Below are positions 35,698 through 45,988 of a DNA stretch of 64,000 nucleotides, piece by piece. How positions within the stretch are numbered: position 1 is the stretch's first letter; each line of letters begins with the position of its first letter. The translations under genes were made by a program, and so were the position numbers. The DNA lies in contig NC_087379.1 in the NCBI RefSeq assembly GCF_963675165.1, positions 496,001 to 560,000 on the forward strand, given 5' to 3'. The DNA comes from Halichondria panicea (lineage: Eukaryota; Porifera; Demospongiae; Suberitida; Halichondriidae). The notes under the pieces were generated by a model. That model was given only the letters and a program-made list of their open reading frames with translations. It did no database searches and was not told the DNA's origin.

Positions 35698-35781
35698 GTA
35701 GAGGGTGGAGGAGAGTCGTTGAACCATCTGGTAACCATGGCAGCCAAGAGACTACAAACGTCCCTTAATACCAACTCTTAG
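24592..35781 (+). CDS. CPSF3: Cleavage and polyadenylation specificity factor subunit 3 (CPSF73)
   Basis: Twenty-one exons: 24592-24665, 24725-24788, 24905-25002, 25069-25114, 25208-25290, 25352-25436, 25508-25690, 25791-25941, 25991-26071, 26148-26236, 26658-26816, 27016-27085, 27148-27224, 27277-27351, 27407-27593, 34510-34544, 34611-34718, 35008-35061, 35159-35246, 35322-35488, 35695-35781; 686 aa (human 684). This is the endonuclease that cuts pre-mRNA before polyadenylation and processes histone mRNA. Metallo-beta-lactamase/beta-CASP motifs are intact: [13 protein letters not shown] (zinc ligands at residues 79-84), [43 protein letters not shown] and SFAAHSDY. The C-terminal domain follows after a 6.9 kb intron ([31 protein letters not shown]). 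Introns are otherwise 60-780 bp. The large intron houses another gene and several repeats. Confidence 0.95.
25726..25790 (+). repeat. (CA)n directly abutting the exon 8 acceptor
   Basis: About 65 bp of pure CA run straight into the CAG that splices CPSF3 exon 8 (25791). The intron has no conventional polypyrimidine tract between the repeat and the AG. Confidence 0.95.
27951..28190. repeat. Segmental duplication inside CPSF3 intron 15
   Basis: The block starting TAGATCTTATCTACTAGTGT and running to ACCCTGAAACTATTCTTAG recurs at 29028-29135 plus 29749-29890. In the second place it is split by the insertion at 29141-29748. Further matched pieces (GTTGCCTGAGAAAGTT, GGTTTGGGCAGTGA) recur at about 28275, 30055 and 31170. 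These show several rounds of duplication in the intron. Confidence 0.75.
28505..29023 (-). pseudogene. Partial broken copy of the nested membrane-protein gene
   Basis: Closely matches the middle of the intact gene at 32708-33712 (shared [19 protein letters not shown] and [16 protein letters not shown]). Differences: a 4-base insertion shifts frame in the TTCTG-GGACC region near 28970, the loop of about 20 residues around the Arg/Ser-rich segment is missing, and a CAA to TAA change makes a stop at 28533. Both ends of the gene are absent. It is flanked by copies of the 27951-28190 repeat, so it was probably copied together with the repeat. Confidence 0.75.
29141..29748. mobile_element. About 0.6 kb insertion with TACCACACYTA ends, hairpin and a TATA-led micro-ORF
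   Basis: The ends read TACCACACCTA (29141) and TAAGTGTGGTA (to 29748), inverted repeats of each other. Compared with the uninterrupted copy at about 28060, it interrupts a duplicated block next to a TATA-type site. The left 130 bp form a long hairpin with arms of about 40-54 bp (29141-29194 against 29218-29271). To its right are TATAAAAG (29303) and, 30 bp on, an ATG opening a 38-codon frame (29340-29456, [20 protein letters not shown]...). The ORF resembles no protein I know. Confidence 0.55.
30346..30387 (-). ncRNA. Hammerhead-ribozyme-like core (candidate)
   Basis: On the minus strand: TTGTC, CTGATGA, a 5-bp stem with loop TCAAT (ATCGC / GCGAG), GAAA, AGCTTT, GACAA. That is the order of hammerhead core CUGAUGA...GAAA, with TTGTC/GACAA able to pair as stem I. 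The AAGCTT element would give a very short palindromic stem III, as in ribozymes of Penelope-like elements that act as dimers. The first stem II pair (A and G) is not Watson-Crick. No activity can be claimed from sequence alone. Confidence 0.35.
30565..30960 (+). repeat. Diverged copy of the 1905-3240 repeat
   Basis: Shares the landmarks of the family in order: ATGCCTCG...GAGGTATACGGTA, a TGTG/TCTG microsatellite, CTGCTCAAGG, AGGCTTCTAGTC, ATTCGTGGATTTGCAAA, TCTCGAGTTATG and GAACGCTAGC. It is more diverged than the 31518 copy. It lies in CPSF3 intron 15. Confidence 0.6.
31518..32505 (+). repeat. Dispersed repeat, plus-strand copy
   Basis: The opposite-orientation partner of 1905-3240. It starts ATTATGCCTCGAGGCGTAGC and ends ATGGCGAGAGGCATTAGC with GAACACTAGTTATAAC. 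Towards its right end are three tandem units of about 125 bp, each with CTTGAGG-CCTGGTA, AGCCACA-AA and AAGTC. It is non-coding, inside CPSF3 intron 15. Confidence 0.68.
32708..33712 (-). CDS. Multi-pass membrane protein nested in CPSF3 intron 15
   Basis: A single open exon of 334 aa starting at an ATG (33712). Hydrophobic segments: about 17-38 ([17 protein letters not shown]), 84-109 ([20 protein letters not shown]), about 147-172 ([20 protein letters not shown]), about 208-236 ([20 protein letters not shown]) and perhaps a fifth at about 248-267. A loop with CDDLAIDC and NNCTD looks extracellular. I do not recognise the family. Relative to the broken copy at 28505-29023 there is a one-base difference at the F-S-K region (near 32970), after which this gene reads a different tail. 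The alternative frame is also open for about 75 codons, so the C-terminal 90 residues are the least certain part. Antisense to and wholly inside an intron of CPSF3. Confidence 0.6.
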   Translation of the reverse strand: MVLPKPNFSYYTYVYIESLPILGVPILVLILGSLFTCRVCHNDPKDTFLDIFYGPPLAVLTNTPGTEGNKKKFYIGKYEISRRVSWCLYFIGMLFIPSSFIVFWDLFVFTESQVCDDLAIDCFSPPSHEIVNNCTDYKDLDVEFICFRFTFSFGIGLAAAGGVFTALQLIVKIISRSSIWFNKRCSKRFEPSESRPTTPQRNKNLKYCQNCVYVLISGLAITASIAAFVLYGFYLFPYYLYEHYPFSKLIACHCKFGIFVVTFATSFCTPWHTKPQQQAANPTTDQQSDQLPNSSAENPEIYQSRNSCNIFRSQKIWPNAQEEEMKPFANSWHA

Positions 35782-35979
35782 CGGTGACTGCCCCTCCCCT
35801 TTATTATTCATGCATATAATTATCTTTTTGTATACGCACAATTTTAATGTACTTTTCAGTTACACATTCCAACAAGAAGAGATAATTATTATTAATACAG
35901 CAGAATAATTATTAGATATTGATCGATCAGGAGTTGACATGGCCAGCATGATCATGAATTATGACATAATTTGCTATAG

Positions 35980-36836
35980 TTACTCTTCGCTCAGTGTGAG
36001 TCCTGATGACATGAATACTAGTGGGAGGGGCTTACTGACCACACCCACAAACTGAAGGGGGGTGGGCCTGTGATGTTTCGAGGTGTACCTTTCTCTTATC
36101 TCCTGCAACTCAAGTCGGGTCTTCTTTATCGCAGCAATCACTTCTCGGTCAATCACCAACTGCAAAAATTTATAAAATAGCTGACAGAATGCTGTGGGAA
36201 TGAGCTGCTTACCTGTTCTTCTCTAGAGCTACAGTATCCTGACACATCTACCGCCTGTCTCTTTACCACACCCCCAGCTTCAGGGGGGGTGGGCTGGTAG
36301 TCATAGACACTCAAGTCTCGTCCACACAGCCTCTTTCCCTTCTCTACTCCAGCCAGCGGTGTCGAGATACGAACACGTTTCTTCCCTCTTGTCCCTCGCT
36401 CTAAGTCAGCCACTGTTTTCTTTTTCTTGTTTTGGTTGTGTTGGAGGATTCCATAGCCATATCCAACAGGTAGGCGGTCTCGCTTGTGTGGTTTAAACCT
36501 TGACGTCTGTTCAATGTTTTCATTTTCATCGATTTCCTCACTGGCTGAGCACAAAGATGAGTTATTACTTGAACTCAGACTGTCTTCATTACTTGGAACA
36601 TCTTCCCAAAGGAGCGGGGTTGAGGGTTGCTCTACACAGAGGAGCGGGGTAGAGGGCTGTTCTTCTGCCTGATAGCTGTCACAATATGAAAGAACAGTGT
36701 GTGTCTGTGTGTCTGGCAGACTGTCCCCAGTGTTGGCAGTGGATTCCTGGCTCTGAGGAGCGGAGGAGAGTGCCGGAGAGAGGGGCTGGCTTTTGAGGGG
36801 AGGACAAAACTTCTTAGCTCTTGTGTTCACTGGCAT
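35980..36836 (-). CDS. Unrecognised charged nuclear-type protein
   Basis: Two exons, 36836-36213 and 36159-35980, joined in phase 0; 267 aa. The start is taken at ATG MPVNTRAKK (36836); the frame is open further but without another ATG. The first 120 residues are Ser/Pro/Glu-rich with an internal duplication (EEQPSTPLL and VEQPSTPLL). Basic stretches that could be nuclear-localisation signals follow (FKPHKRDRLP, QNKKKKTV, RGKKRVRIS). Exon 2 encodes a helix, LVIDREVIAAIKKTRLELQE, and an end, TPLQFVGVVSKPLPLVF. No domain is recognised. It shares a 134 bp promoter region with JMJD6. Confidence 0.6.
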
Positions 36837-36970
36837 CTTGTGTGCACCTGCAGCTATCTGAGCCACCCACGCAATATGTATGGGGGTGGGGCTGGGCTTG
36901 TTGCAGCTCTAGCCAGTAAATTACATTGGCGATCCTTTACCTATCACGGCAAACACTAGCGAAGGTGGCG
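36837..36970. promoter_or_regulatory. Bidirectional promoter, unknown gene / JMJD6
   Basis: 134 bp between divergent ATGs (36836 minus, 36971 plus). No TATA box is seen. The short distance implies a shared core promoter or very short leaders. Confidence 0.55.
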
Positions 36971-39900
36971 ATGGAAGAAGAGTCGGCAGTCGTTAAAGAC
37001 AAGCGAACGCGAGAGAGGATCTCTGAAGCCAAGATTAGAGCAAGGCCGGGTAAGGAATAGGATCCCAGAGATCTGTCAACAATGTAGCTCCTAAAGTTTA
37101 ACCTCCTGTCTTAGATCACACACAATTTTCATGATTTTTCAATCCCCCCTTCTCCTGCAGAGTTGAAAGGTGAGAATGGATGGATGCGTTGCGGCTACTG
37201 GAACAGCTTCCCCCTCACACGGGACAGTTTTCACGATAACTGTGAGCGAGTGAGTTACCTCGAGGTGGATGAGAGTGCTTTTATAGAGCGTTATGAGAGG
37301 CCACGCCTCCCAGTGGTCATCACGGAGTCACAGCTCGAGTGGCAGGCCAACAAGAAATGGACTATCGAAGTGAGGCTATGAGATGTTGTTAGATAGGTCA
37401 TAACTGTAGTCTAGAGTGTCCAATCATAGATACACAAAAGAAAGGGATAGGCAACGCCCCACGTGATGCTAGGTAAATGCAGTGTGTGACGTCACACCCT
37501 CTGGTTGGAGGCGAGTTGCGCTCAAGAAAGTACACAATGATCCCTATATCTGCTTATTTTTCTCGTAGGGGGCCTAAAAGAGAAATTCAAAGCAATCAGT
37601 CATCATGCACACATACACCCAGCACTACTGATAGCTACAGTTGCTATGTTAGTGCCGAGCTTTCTTTTATTCAGCTTGATTTGTGTGAAAAAACACCGAT
37701 TTGTCAGTTTATGTACCTATATCTCCAATATGAAATAATTTTATAACATGTACATTTCACAGAATTAAAGTGTGTTTCTAACTGCATGGAACAAAGCATA
37801 TTTTCCAGCTCTCAATGCAGTGAAGTAGTAGCAGCACCATGAAACGTTTGTCCAAAGTCCAGAAAGTTTGCGTACCTCTCCTGCTCTTACTGTACATGGT
37901 AATCTAGTTTGAAGTGCTCTAAGACACAGTTTAGGTATTAGAAAGTGGAACACAAGTATCTTTATCTGTATTGTGTGATCGAAGAGATGGCATTTGAAGG
38001 ACTTGGGAACAGACCTGTTATGGGTTTGTAGAGTGTACTGACACCCCCTTTGGAGCTCACTTTCTCATCACTTTGCATATAGTAGCTCTAAAAGATTAAT
38101 AGCCTATGTCTAAGTGTATCTGGTGTCTCCTCAAGAGCACAGTTTGCTATAATACTACAAACTATTAATAATCTTTACTGACATTTTGAGTGCACACACC
38201 CCTTTTTGCTCATTACACGCCCCTTTTTAGCAACTCGCCTCATCCAACGGAAGTGCTGGGTGTTGCCTATCCCTTTCTTTCGTGTATCTATGGTCCAATT
38301 AAAGTAATGTATTTTGTAGCTCTTGAAGAGATCTAACAGTGTGCTCAGATTATATTTGGGAAGTTATAGCAATTTACTAAAAAAGAGGGTAGACACTTGT
38401 CACACCAAATTTGTAGCTCTAGAGGAGATCTGTTGAATGATGTGCTCAGATTAATGGTTGTACTTTGACCCCTAGCGTCTAACTCGCAAGTATCGTAACC
38501 AGAAGTTCAAGTGTGGGGAGGACAACGATGGCTACTCTGTCAAGATGAAGATGAAGTACTACTCAGTCTACATGTGGGAAACAAAGGACGACTCACCTAT
38601 GTATATATTTGACGGAACCTTTGGAGAGGTATGTTATTGGATGGTTGTGTGGATCATCTACGCTCTTTTAACCATCATTTCCTAGCCCATAAGAGGCCTT
38701 TTGGTAGTTAGACTGATCTCCTTACTGGAGGAGCATAAAATTATTATTGTTTTTGTAGCTATTACAAAACTGTTAAAAATAGTATGTTTAGTTGAGGAAT
38801 ACTCTTTCAGCTGCCATAACTTGAATTCCGTATCCGATATCAAAGAGGCCTTTCAAATGATGTCATCAATGTTCATAATCCCCCTTCTGTTTAACCCTCC
38901 AGCACCCTAAGAAATGTCGTCTCCTGGAAGACTACTTCCTTCCCAAGTACTTCAGAGATGACTTGTTCAAGTATGTGGGGGAGGCTAAGAGGCCGCCATA
39001 TCGTTGGTTTGTGATGGGACCCGCTCGCTCGGGCACTGGGATACACATCGACCCCCTCGGCACTAACGCTTGGAACGCCCTCTTGCAGGGACACAAGAGG
39101 TACGTACATTGCAGCTTGTGGTACCGTATAACGGGTAATTTTCGTTGGTGAACTTTTTTGTATAAGCTAGCCAGTTGAATAGCTCAGAATGGTGACATTA
39201 ATAATTTTGCTGTTTTAATTTTCGAATTATTGCTCTAAATATGAAAATACGACCATACGAAAATAACCCACTATACAGTGTGTACATTTATATAATTATT
39301 ATACATTGCCCCTACTGTACTGTTACCCCTCTCCCCATCATTTCCTGACACAGATGGGCCCTCTTCCCCCCATCCACTCCTAAAGAGCTACTGAAGGTAC
39401 CCCCTGGTCTGGGGGGCCCTCAAAGAGACGAGGCCATCACCTGGTTCTCTGTAGTCTACCCCCTGACTCAGCAACCATCGTGGCCACCGGAATTTAAACC
39501 AGTGAGTCTACCCTTCAATAATTGTAATCAGGCATTTTTGTCTAGCTTACAAAAAATAATAATGATTTTATACCGTGTGTATTTCCCTATAAAACGCAGA
39601 CTATATCCCTCTCACTCTCTCTCCCGCTCTTTCCCACTTTTTCTACCAATGGCCAATGGCTACCTCTAACCCCTCTTCTGCATAGATTGAGATATATCAA
39701 TGTCCTGGTGAGACTGTCTTTGTGCCTGGGGGCTGGTGGCATGTCGTCGTAAACCTTGACCTCACGATTGCTGTGACTCAGAACTTTGTCTCTGTGACTA
39801 ACTTCCCAGTTGTGTGGCATAAGACTGTGCGAGGGCGACCCAAACTATCCCAGAAGTGGTACAGAGCTCTCAAGGTCAGTGTGTGTGTGTGTGTGTGTGG

Positions 39901-40912
39901 TGAGTGTATGTGGGTGGGTGCATGTGTGTGTGGTGTGGGCGTGTGTGCAATGCAGTTTCGACTGCCCCTATCCTTTGTTAGCAGTTATTTCTAATGACTA
40001 CCATCATGTGTAGGTAGCCTGAGGCCTAGTGTTTATTATCAATTGTCTACGTTAATTGTTGTGTGCAATGACAAACTTGTGTATTGCACAAGACTAGTGA
40101 ATAGTTGTTATCAGACAATTTGTATCTTACAATAGCCCCATACATTCTCTACTAACTTTCTATTGAGGTCAATTTGTTTGACTATAATTATAGTACATCC
40201 ATCAGCTGGAACATGTACAAGTATAACACTCTCCCCTACAGGAACATTGCCCTGAAGTAGCAGCAGTTGCAGACAGTGTTGACCTCACCCAGGACTCTGG
40301 TCTGCCCTCGAGTAGCTCCTCTGACTCTAGTAGCAGCAGCTCATCAGACGAAGGCTCTGAGGGAGCGGAGTCTGACAGCTCTGATGACTGTCACCGACGC
40401 AAGAAAAGGTGTGAGGAGGGTGGGGCTTGTGTGGAGAGGGAGGGTGGGGCTTGTGTGGAGAGGGAGGGGCTTGTGTGGGGAGGGTGTGGCTTGTGTGGGG
40501 AGGGAGGGTGGGGCTTGTGTGGGGAGGGAGGGGCTTGTGTGGGGAGGGTGGGGCTTGTGTGGGGAGGGAGGGTGGGTGGGGCTTGTGTCGAGTACATATA
40601 TAAATGTATAATGCTACAGCTCAGTTTCATGATTATTATGCTTGTGCATAGCCTCCTTCCCAGGCTAATTTTTCTCTAAAAGAACAGAAGGGAGAAAACT
40701 TGTGGTTGTGGAACCTAGCGTTATTTTAGAGACAACTCGGCTAATGCTTGTACATGTATAAGTTATAGTGATCGTAAATTATTTTATTTAGGCTTGTGTT
40801 GATAAAAAATTTTTCTGTCTGTAGGAAAACGGAGGACAGCCCCAAGGCAAGAAGCGAAGCAACCTCATTGGACAGACTGACTGGCCAATCAGAATTGATG
40901 CAGAACCGATAA
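36971..40912 (+). CDS. JMJD6: JmjC hydroxylase JMJD6
   Basis: Eight exons: 36971-37049, 37161-37369, 38476-38628, 38903-39099, 39354-39501, 39686-39874, 40242-40408, 40825-40912; 409 aa (human 403). A nuclear Fe(II)/2-oxoglutarate oxygenase that hydroxylates lysines of splicing factors; arginine demethylation is also reported. Iron ligands are present: [11 protein letters not shown] (His195, Asp197) and [10 protein letters not shown] (His281). Near-identical blocks to the vertebrate protein include [39 protein letters not shown] and [18 protein letters not shown]. The Ser-rich tail ([18 protein letters not shown]) is the polyserine region known in the family. Intron 2 carries a TIR element and intron 7 a GC-rich minisatellite starting at the donor. 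Confidence 0.95.
37420..38298. mobile_element. About 0.88 kb element with about 30 bp inverted ends
   Basis: The left end (37429 on) reads TAGATACACAAAAGAAAGGG then ATAGGCAAC. The right end is the reverse complement with one or two differences: GTTGCCTATCCC then TTTCTTTCGTGTATCTA (38262-38291). It fills most of JMJD6 intron 2 and has no coding capacity. Probably a non-autonomous DNA transposon. Confidence 0.6.
40410..40585 (+). repeat. GC-rich minisatellite adjoining JMJD6 exon 7 donor
   Basis: Tandem units of about 19-27 bp built on GGGGCTTGTGTGG and GGAGGG, eight or so copies, starting a few bases after the exon 7 donor (40409). It generates spurious open frames on both strands. Confidence 0.88.
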
Positions 40913-43229
40913 AACACCTGCCCCCTCACAATCACGGACATTAATTGAACTTAATTTCCCCGTTTTGTTTTTGTTCCATTCAAACAATCATTACCCACAC
41001 ACACACAACACACACACACACATATCAAGATGATTAATTTTTGCATTTGTTAAGGACCCAGAAAACTACCCGACAAAAATTATGGAAAGCACAAATTTAA
41101 AATAGTGCCTGTGAAATAAAATAATTCAAATGGTGTCATCAAATATCAGTTAAAAGTATTTGCCAATTTGGCGATACCATAATTTATGGGGGGGTCCAAG
41201 GCCGAAAAATGACAAATTAGGGCCCTAACAAAATTTTGGATTGCAACACATGCATCATTTGAAAGATGTTCAACTACATCCCGTTTATTCAATATGGTTC
41301 AGGGATTTTTTCAGCTGCCATAACTTTAATTCCGTAGATCCCAGTGTCAAATTTTCTTTCTAAACTTCTTTATAAAAAAAAACTACCACTGTAGCCTGGG
41401 CTGTTGACTATCACAATGAAAGACTACAGGCCAGAGGGCTGTGATCTAATGAAAGACTACAGGAGGGCTGTGATCTAATGAAAGACTACAGGAGACCTGT
41501 TGACTATCACAATGAAAGACTACAGGAAAGTGAGTGACCAGTTTCCCGGCCACCCACCTACAGCTCCGGAGCCCCGGTTTATAACCCACACACTACATGG
41601 GTGAACTGCAACAAGTCAAAAACGTAGGAGGAAGGGGATCTTTTACCCTCGATCCCAGGCCGCACTGAAGATGAGGCCTTCTTGTGTGAAGGAGGCCAGC
41701 TAGGATCTTTGTGTATAGATCTACCTACGTACTCTCTGAGCTGAGGCTGAACACAGAAAAGGTACTGATTGTAAGTACTTGGGTATCAAGTACAGTGCTA
41801 CAATCGAAACATGACAGTGGAGGGAGTTTAATAATACAGCAGATAATTAGGGTAGGTATTAAGAGTATAGATGGACCCGGTATAGCCGTACCGTCTAGTT
41901 CTCTATTGTGTGTGTAGCTGACTGGGGTCAGTTCTCAGTGAGCGTCCCCTCAAGTCTGGGGGGGGTTATGTTGTGGGGTTCATGGCTTGCCTGCTGTGTT
42001 TGTTTGACTGGAGGGGTCAACGGAGCTGGAGGTACTAGTAACGGAGGTGTATCAGAAAGTGAGTTAACAGTTAACGTTGATTTTTAGGACCTAGGGGTTA
42101 GTACCATCCCACTCACATTATTATATAAGCCTTTACTATTAAACTGTCTCCATGGCCGGTGGTTTGGATACGCTATCTTTTTTTGCTGTAAAGTCCGCAA
42201 AAATCAGTATTAACTACTAAATGGAAAAAACTGCACTTTTGAGCTGATAGCTGTTAATTTATCTTACAAAGGTCAACCATTTGCAATCATTGCACATGTG
42301 CACGGCAGTACAGTGTACAAGGTATGGTCTCCATAATTATATAGATTGCTGCAACCATCCAAGATCTAACTCCCACCCAGGCTTGCTCACTTGGGCCTCC
42401 CCACATTTCAAGGCCCTTAGTATATATTTCATAGCTAAATTAAAGCTCTTATAAGTACACACACCTTCATTACCTTCTCTCCCACATAACCATCCTCCCA
42501 CATTGTTCACCTCTTCTCTCTCAGGTGAACTAAAGAGAGGTGGTCTCAACAAGATAGCCAGCTGCTCGGACGAGGGGACAAGAAATGACTTCTCTGAACC
42601 ACTACTACAAGATATTGTGACACACTTTGTTTGCAGTTGGCAAACAATGACAACGATTATGGAAGGCCTTAAATGGACTTGTTTTCCATGGCAACCTGCA
42701 CTTACACACTTGGTACAAAGAGAACAATTTATAATGTGTGATGTTGACTCTTTTAATACTGCTAATCAGGAATACTATACAATGTCTGCACGATTGTTGC
42801 TCTCAAAATTAATAGTGCAATGTTTAATTCAGAACCATTTTATATACCAATTACTATATATGCAGCAAAGCAATAAATTTTTGATGCTGTAACCGGTAGG
42901 AACAGGAGTGGCTGTACGTCCAATTTCAAAGCTAAAAAGTTGTGTTTGGTAATAATATAGCTGTTAATTGGTAGTGCAAAAATATGGTGTTCTAATAAGG
43001 TCAGTGATTTAATTGTTTCGGGCTATTTTTATTTCATAGCTAAATTTAATTTGAGGTTGTATAATTATATTACGAACATCCGATTTTAAATAGTTGGGAT
43101 ACCGTCCCCTGAATAGTATTAATAGTTTAGTGACAGCACTTTAAACATAGATTCAACCATATTATTATTATACAAAATAAAAATTAAACACACACAACGT
43201 TTGCAAGAGTCTGTAACACACTATAATAA
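40913..43229. other. Intergenic 2.3 kb, repeats and possible gene remnant
   Basis: Contains a copy of the CATAACTT-type dispersed repeat (41070-41390) and a short tandem array with AATGAAAGACTACAGG units (41410-41530). The rest is AT-rich DNA. The stretch 41921-42058 opens DWGQFSVSVPSSLGGVMLWG, which I list separately. The 129-codon open frame at 42503-42892 shows no domain and no splice context, so I do not call it a gene. Confidence 0.5.
41921..42058 (+). pseudogene. Possible exon remnant resembling hyaluronidase (GH56)
   Basis: After a TGTGTGTAG acceptor, the frame DWGQFSVSVPSSLGGVMLWG, then SWLACCVCL, resembles the GH56 stretch with a Gly-rich segment followed by V-hydrophobic-W-G. An upstream piece, STYVLSELRLNTEK (from about 41720), resembles the preceding part of that family. 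No flanking catalytic exons are found, and the frames between pieces do not join cleanly. So it is at most a relic; the resemblance is by eye and weak. Confidence 0.2.
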
Positions 43230-45809
43230 TCACTGCTCATGAATAACAAGTTTCTTTATAACCGGAGTAGTTCTAGTTCCAATCTGAAAGCTCTGTGTCC
43301 TCCGCAGGCCCTTCCCCTTGGTACCCCCGAACCTCTCTGCCCGCGCCTCCACCACCGATTGGGAGTGTTCATTTAGCGTCTCTTTACTAGCAGTCTGAAC
43401 AGGTGACTTGGGCGTGGTCCTATACCGAGCCAAGGCTATCTCCCACTTGTTGGAGGACTGTACCGAGGAACTGACACTCTTCACACCCTCTGCTTGTTTG
43501 TTAGGAGCCCGTCCCTCGTTAGATGTCTGTTGAGTGTTGTTATCCAGGCTCTGTGTATCCGTGCTGGTGCTGGTGATACCTTCCGTGAGGCTATTGCCGT
43601 CGTTCTGATCACACGACGTGCTCCGTGCATGAGTGGCAAGGTTGGACTCGGAGCGAACAAACTTCCCCAATCTGTAACTGCTGGGAGTCCACTGTGGAGG
43701 ATCTCTACGTGGGAGGTCTCTATGGCTGCTGGGGGTCCACTGTGGGAGGTCGTCATCAGCTGTACTACTCGAGAAACTCAACAGAGATGTCCTGTAGTAA
43801 CATATGTTGTTGTAAATAAACCCGATAACATGACACTCTCAATTCATATATACAGGCATATCAAAATGTAGGGTTTCTGTATACCAGTGTGTTATAATTA
43901 TTTTTCTTACCTGCTTCCAGCGTCTAGTAGAAGGTTGTCTGTGCTGCTGAATGGTGATGAGAGGGGGGTGGGCAGTCGCACTTCATTGGAGGGTCGTCTC
44001 ATACTCGGCTGTGATGGAGACGATGGCTGGGATACGCCCATGAACATCCAGTCACCAATTGCCTGTAGTACACGGGACGGTAATGACACATGAATGTACT
44101 CACACTAAGGGTGTGGTGCGAAACTAGGGTAAATGATTGCAAAATATTGTCTGTCTGTATTTGGAATACACGTTGACAATAAGTGATGTCATGAGGTGAA
44201 CAACAGGACAATGAATATGTCCTTTTAATTATATCACAAAATGAACTACACACTATTTGTAAACTTATACGTACCTTGTCCCATGCTTTGGTACTCTTTG
44301 GGACGATTTCACTGGTTACATCATCGCTGCCCAGGGGGTGGCTCTGTGGGGGGTGGAGTTTCAATCACATATCTAATAAGAGTACATTAAGTTAATACGT
44401 ACTGAAAATCAGACAATCGTTGAGTTTGGACCATCAGAACTGTAGTTACAAAGCCAACGATAGTAATTTCAAAATGTAGGGAGACTCACTATGTAGTGTC
44501 TGTGTGGGGGGTGGTCGTACTCCATGCCTGTATCACATGACCCAATCTCCGAGAGCTCAGTGACGGACCCAGGACCAAATGGACCGAAGGCACTCGACTC
44601 GCCCGAGGAGTAGGCAGAGCTACAGCTGGTCACCGAGGCCGTCTCAATAGCATCGAAATCAGTAGTCAAGTGGTTAGATCTGAGAAGAAAAATATACAGG
44701 ATTAGGGTAAGTCACATAATTATGTGTTTTTTGACAATTTTGTCTAGAGCAGCAATGAATAGCTAACACATGGAAGGTTCCTTTGAACTCTTGAACTCTT
44801 TAACTAGGTGTGTGTATGTTAGATGGACTATCAGGAAGCTTTGGTATGCAGTGTTGGAATGAGCAGATGTGACACATTATTGCGTACCCTGTCTGGTAGG
44901 ATACAGTGCTAGACAATAAACAAAGCAATGAATGTTAGGGCCTATTCACTGGTACGTAGTTATTCATGTCTCCCGTACTGACCCTGTACCTCCTCCACAA
45001 CCACTCCCTACGTGGGTACACATACCAGGCTAGCTCACCTCATGAATTATGGGACTAAATAAGACATTTAACAATGTTGGCAGATTCTAACTGCAAATGT
45101 AAGAATAATCGTATAGTGACGATTTTATCAACTGGCGATTTTAGCCATTGATAAAGTTGACAGGTGTTGGCTATGAAACCTGTTGGTCATTGTGTAATAC
45201 TACACCTTGGCCACGTTATTATATTGTATATTCATGGTGTGTGTGTCACTGACACTACTGGATACAATGCAGAGCACAGTCACTCACTTGGGGTGCAGAC
45301 TGTACTTCCATTTGCCCTTGACTGGTGAGGAGAGGGGAAGGTTGGGGCCTCCCTGCTGTGGGGATATAGAGAAGGTTGTATTACGCATGCGCATATCTGC
45401 AAAGTCTAATGAGCCCCTCCTTTCTTTTCTGCAGCAGGCCAGCTATAATTAATTAAGCATCTAGCTAGCTAGCTCTACACACGTACACAAAGCCATTCAG
45501 CCACGAGACATAGCCCGCACATCTAGTGCATTCTATTGCTATGTACTAGCTCCAACTCACGGCTAGTTTCGTCAGTCTCTCGTCCACAGGTGATGCAGCA
45601 TACAAGTCCTGTTGTATCTGGTCCCCCTCCTCCACCAGCGGCACGAGCGGTGGTGCCATGCCGCGTGGATCTCGTCTCTGCTTGCCTCCACTGGACGGCC
45701 TAACTCTCTCCTTGTGCTGTACAGCTGGCTCCTGGGATTCTGGGATACTAAACTTCTCTTTCAATGACTCGAACCGTTTGTAGTTCTCTTCCTCTTGGCT
45801 AACCGCCAT
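43230..45809 (-). CDS. Unrecognised Ser/Pro-rich protein
   Basis: Six exons: 45809-45561, 45355-45288, 44679-44490, 44343-44275, 44062-43911, 43791-43230; all joins keep phase, 429 aa. It starts MAVSQEEENYKRFESLKEKF, a short charged helix. Later pieces are a possible basic patch (GKWKYSLHP), a Ser/Glu-rich exon 3 (TSCSSAYSSGESSAFG), GDWMFMGVS, and many S/T-P sites. The C-terminal end is basic: GKGLRRTQSFQIGTRTTP. Two near repeats, LPQWTPSSHRDLP and PPQWTPSSYRL, occur in the last exon. The composition suggests a largely disordered phospho-regulated scaffold. I recognise no family and assign no function. It is divergent from NDH-2 across 179 bp. Confidence 0.65.
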
Positions 45810-45988
45810 TGCTTTGTAGCTAGATCTCTACAGAGATCGTAAATTTATTATGCACTGTCTACTCTTAGACTTGAGGTTTTATAGACCAGTATAAATCTAA
45901 AAAGGATCTCATGATTATTGCAATAATTACCACATGACTTTTGTTATTATTGTCAGCCCCGCCTACTTCTTTGACATAAACAATCAAG
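45810..45988. promoter_or_regulatory. Bidirectional promoter, Ser-rich gene / NDH-2
   Basis: 179 bp between divergent ATGs (45809 minus, 45989 plus). It is AT-rich in the middle, with no convincing TATA position for either gene. Confidence 0.5.

Noticed and set aside
41640-41670. Second CCTCGATCCCAGGCCGCA site considered as a complete 59 bp element
   Set aside because: Only one end is present here and at about 34355; no inverted partner or target duplication is seen.
42503-42892. 129-codon plus-strand open frame
   Set aside because: Isolated in an AT-rich gap, no domain, no splice partners and no homologous exon seen.
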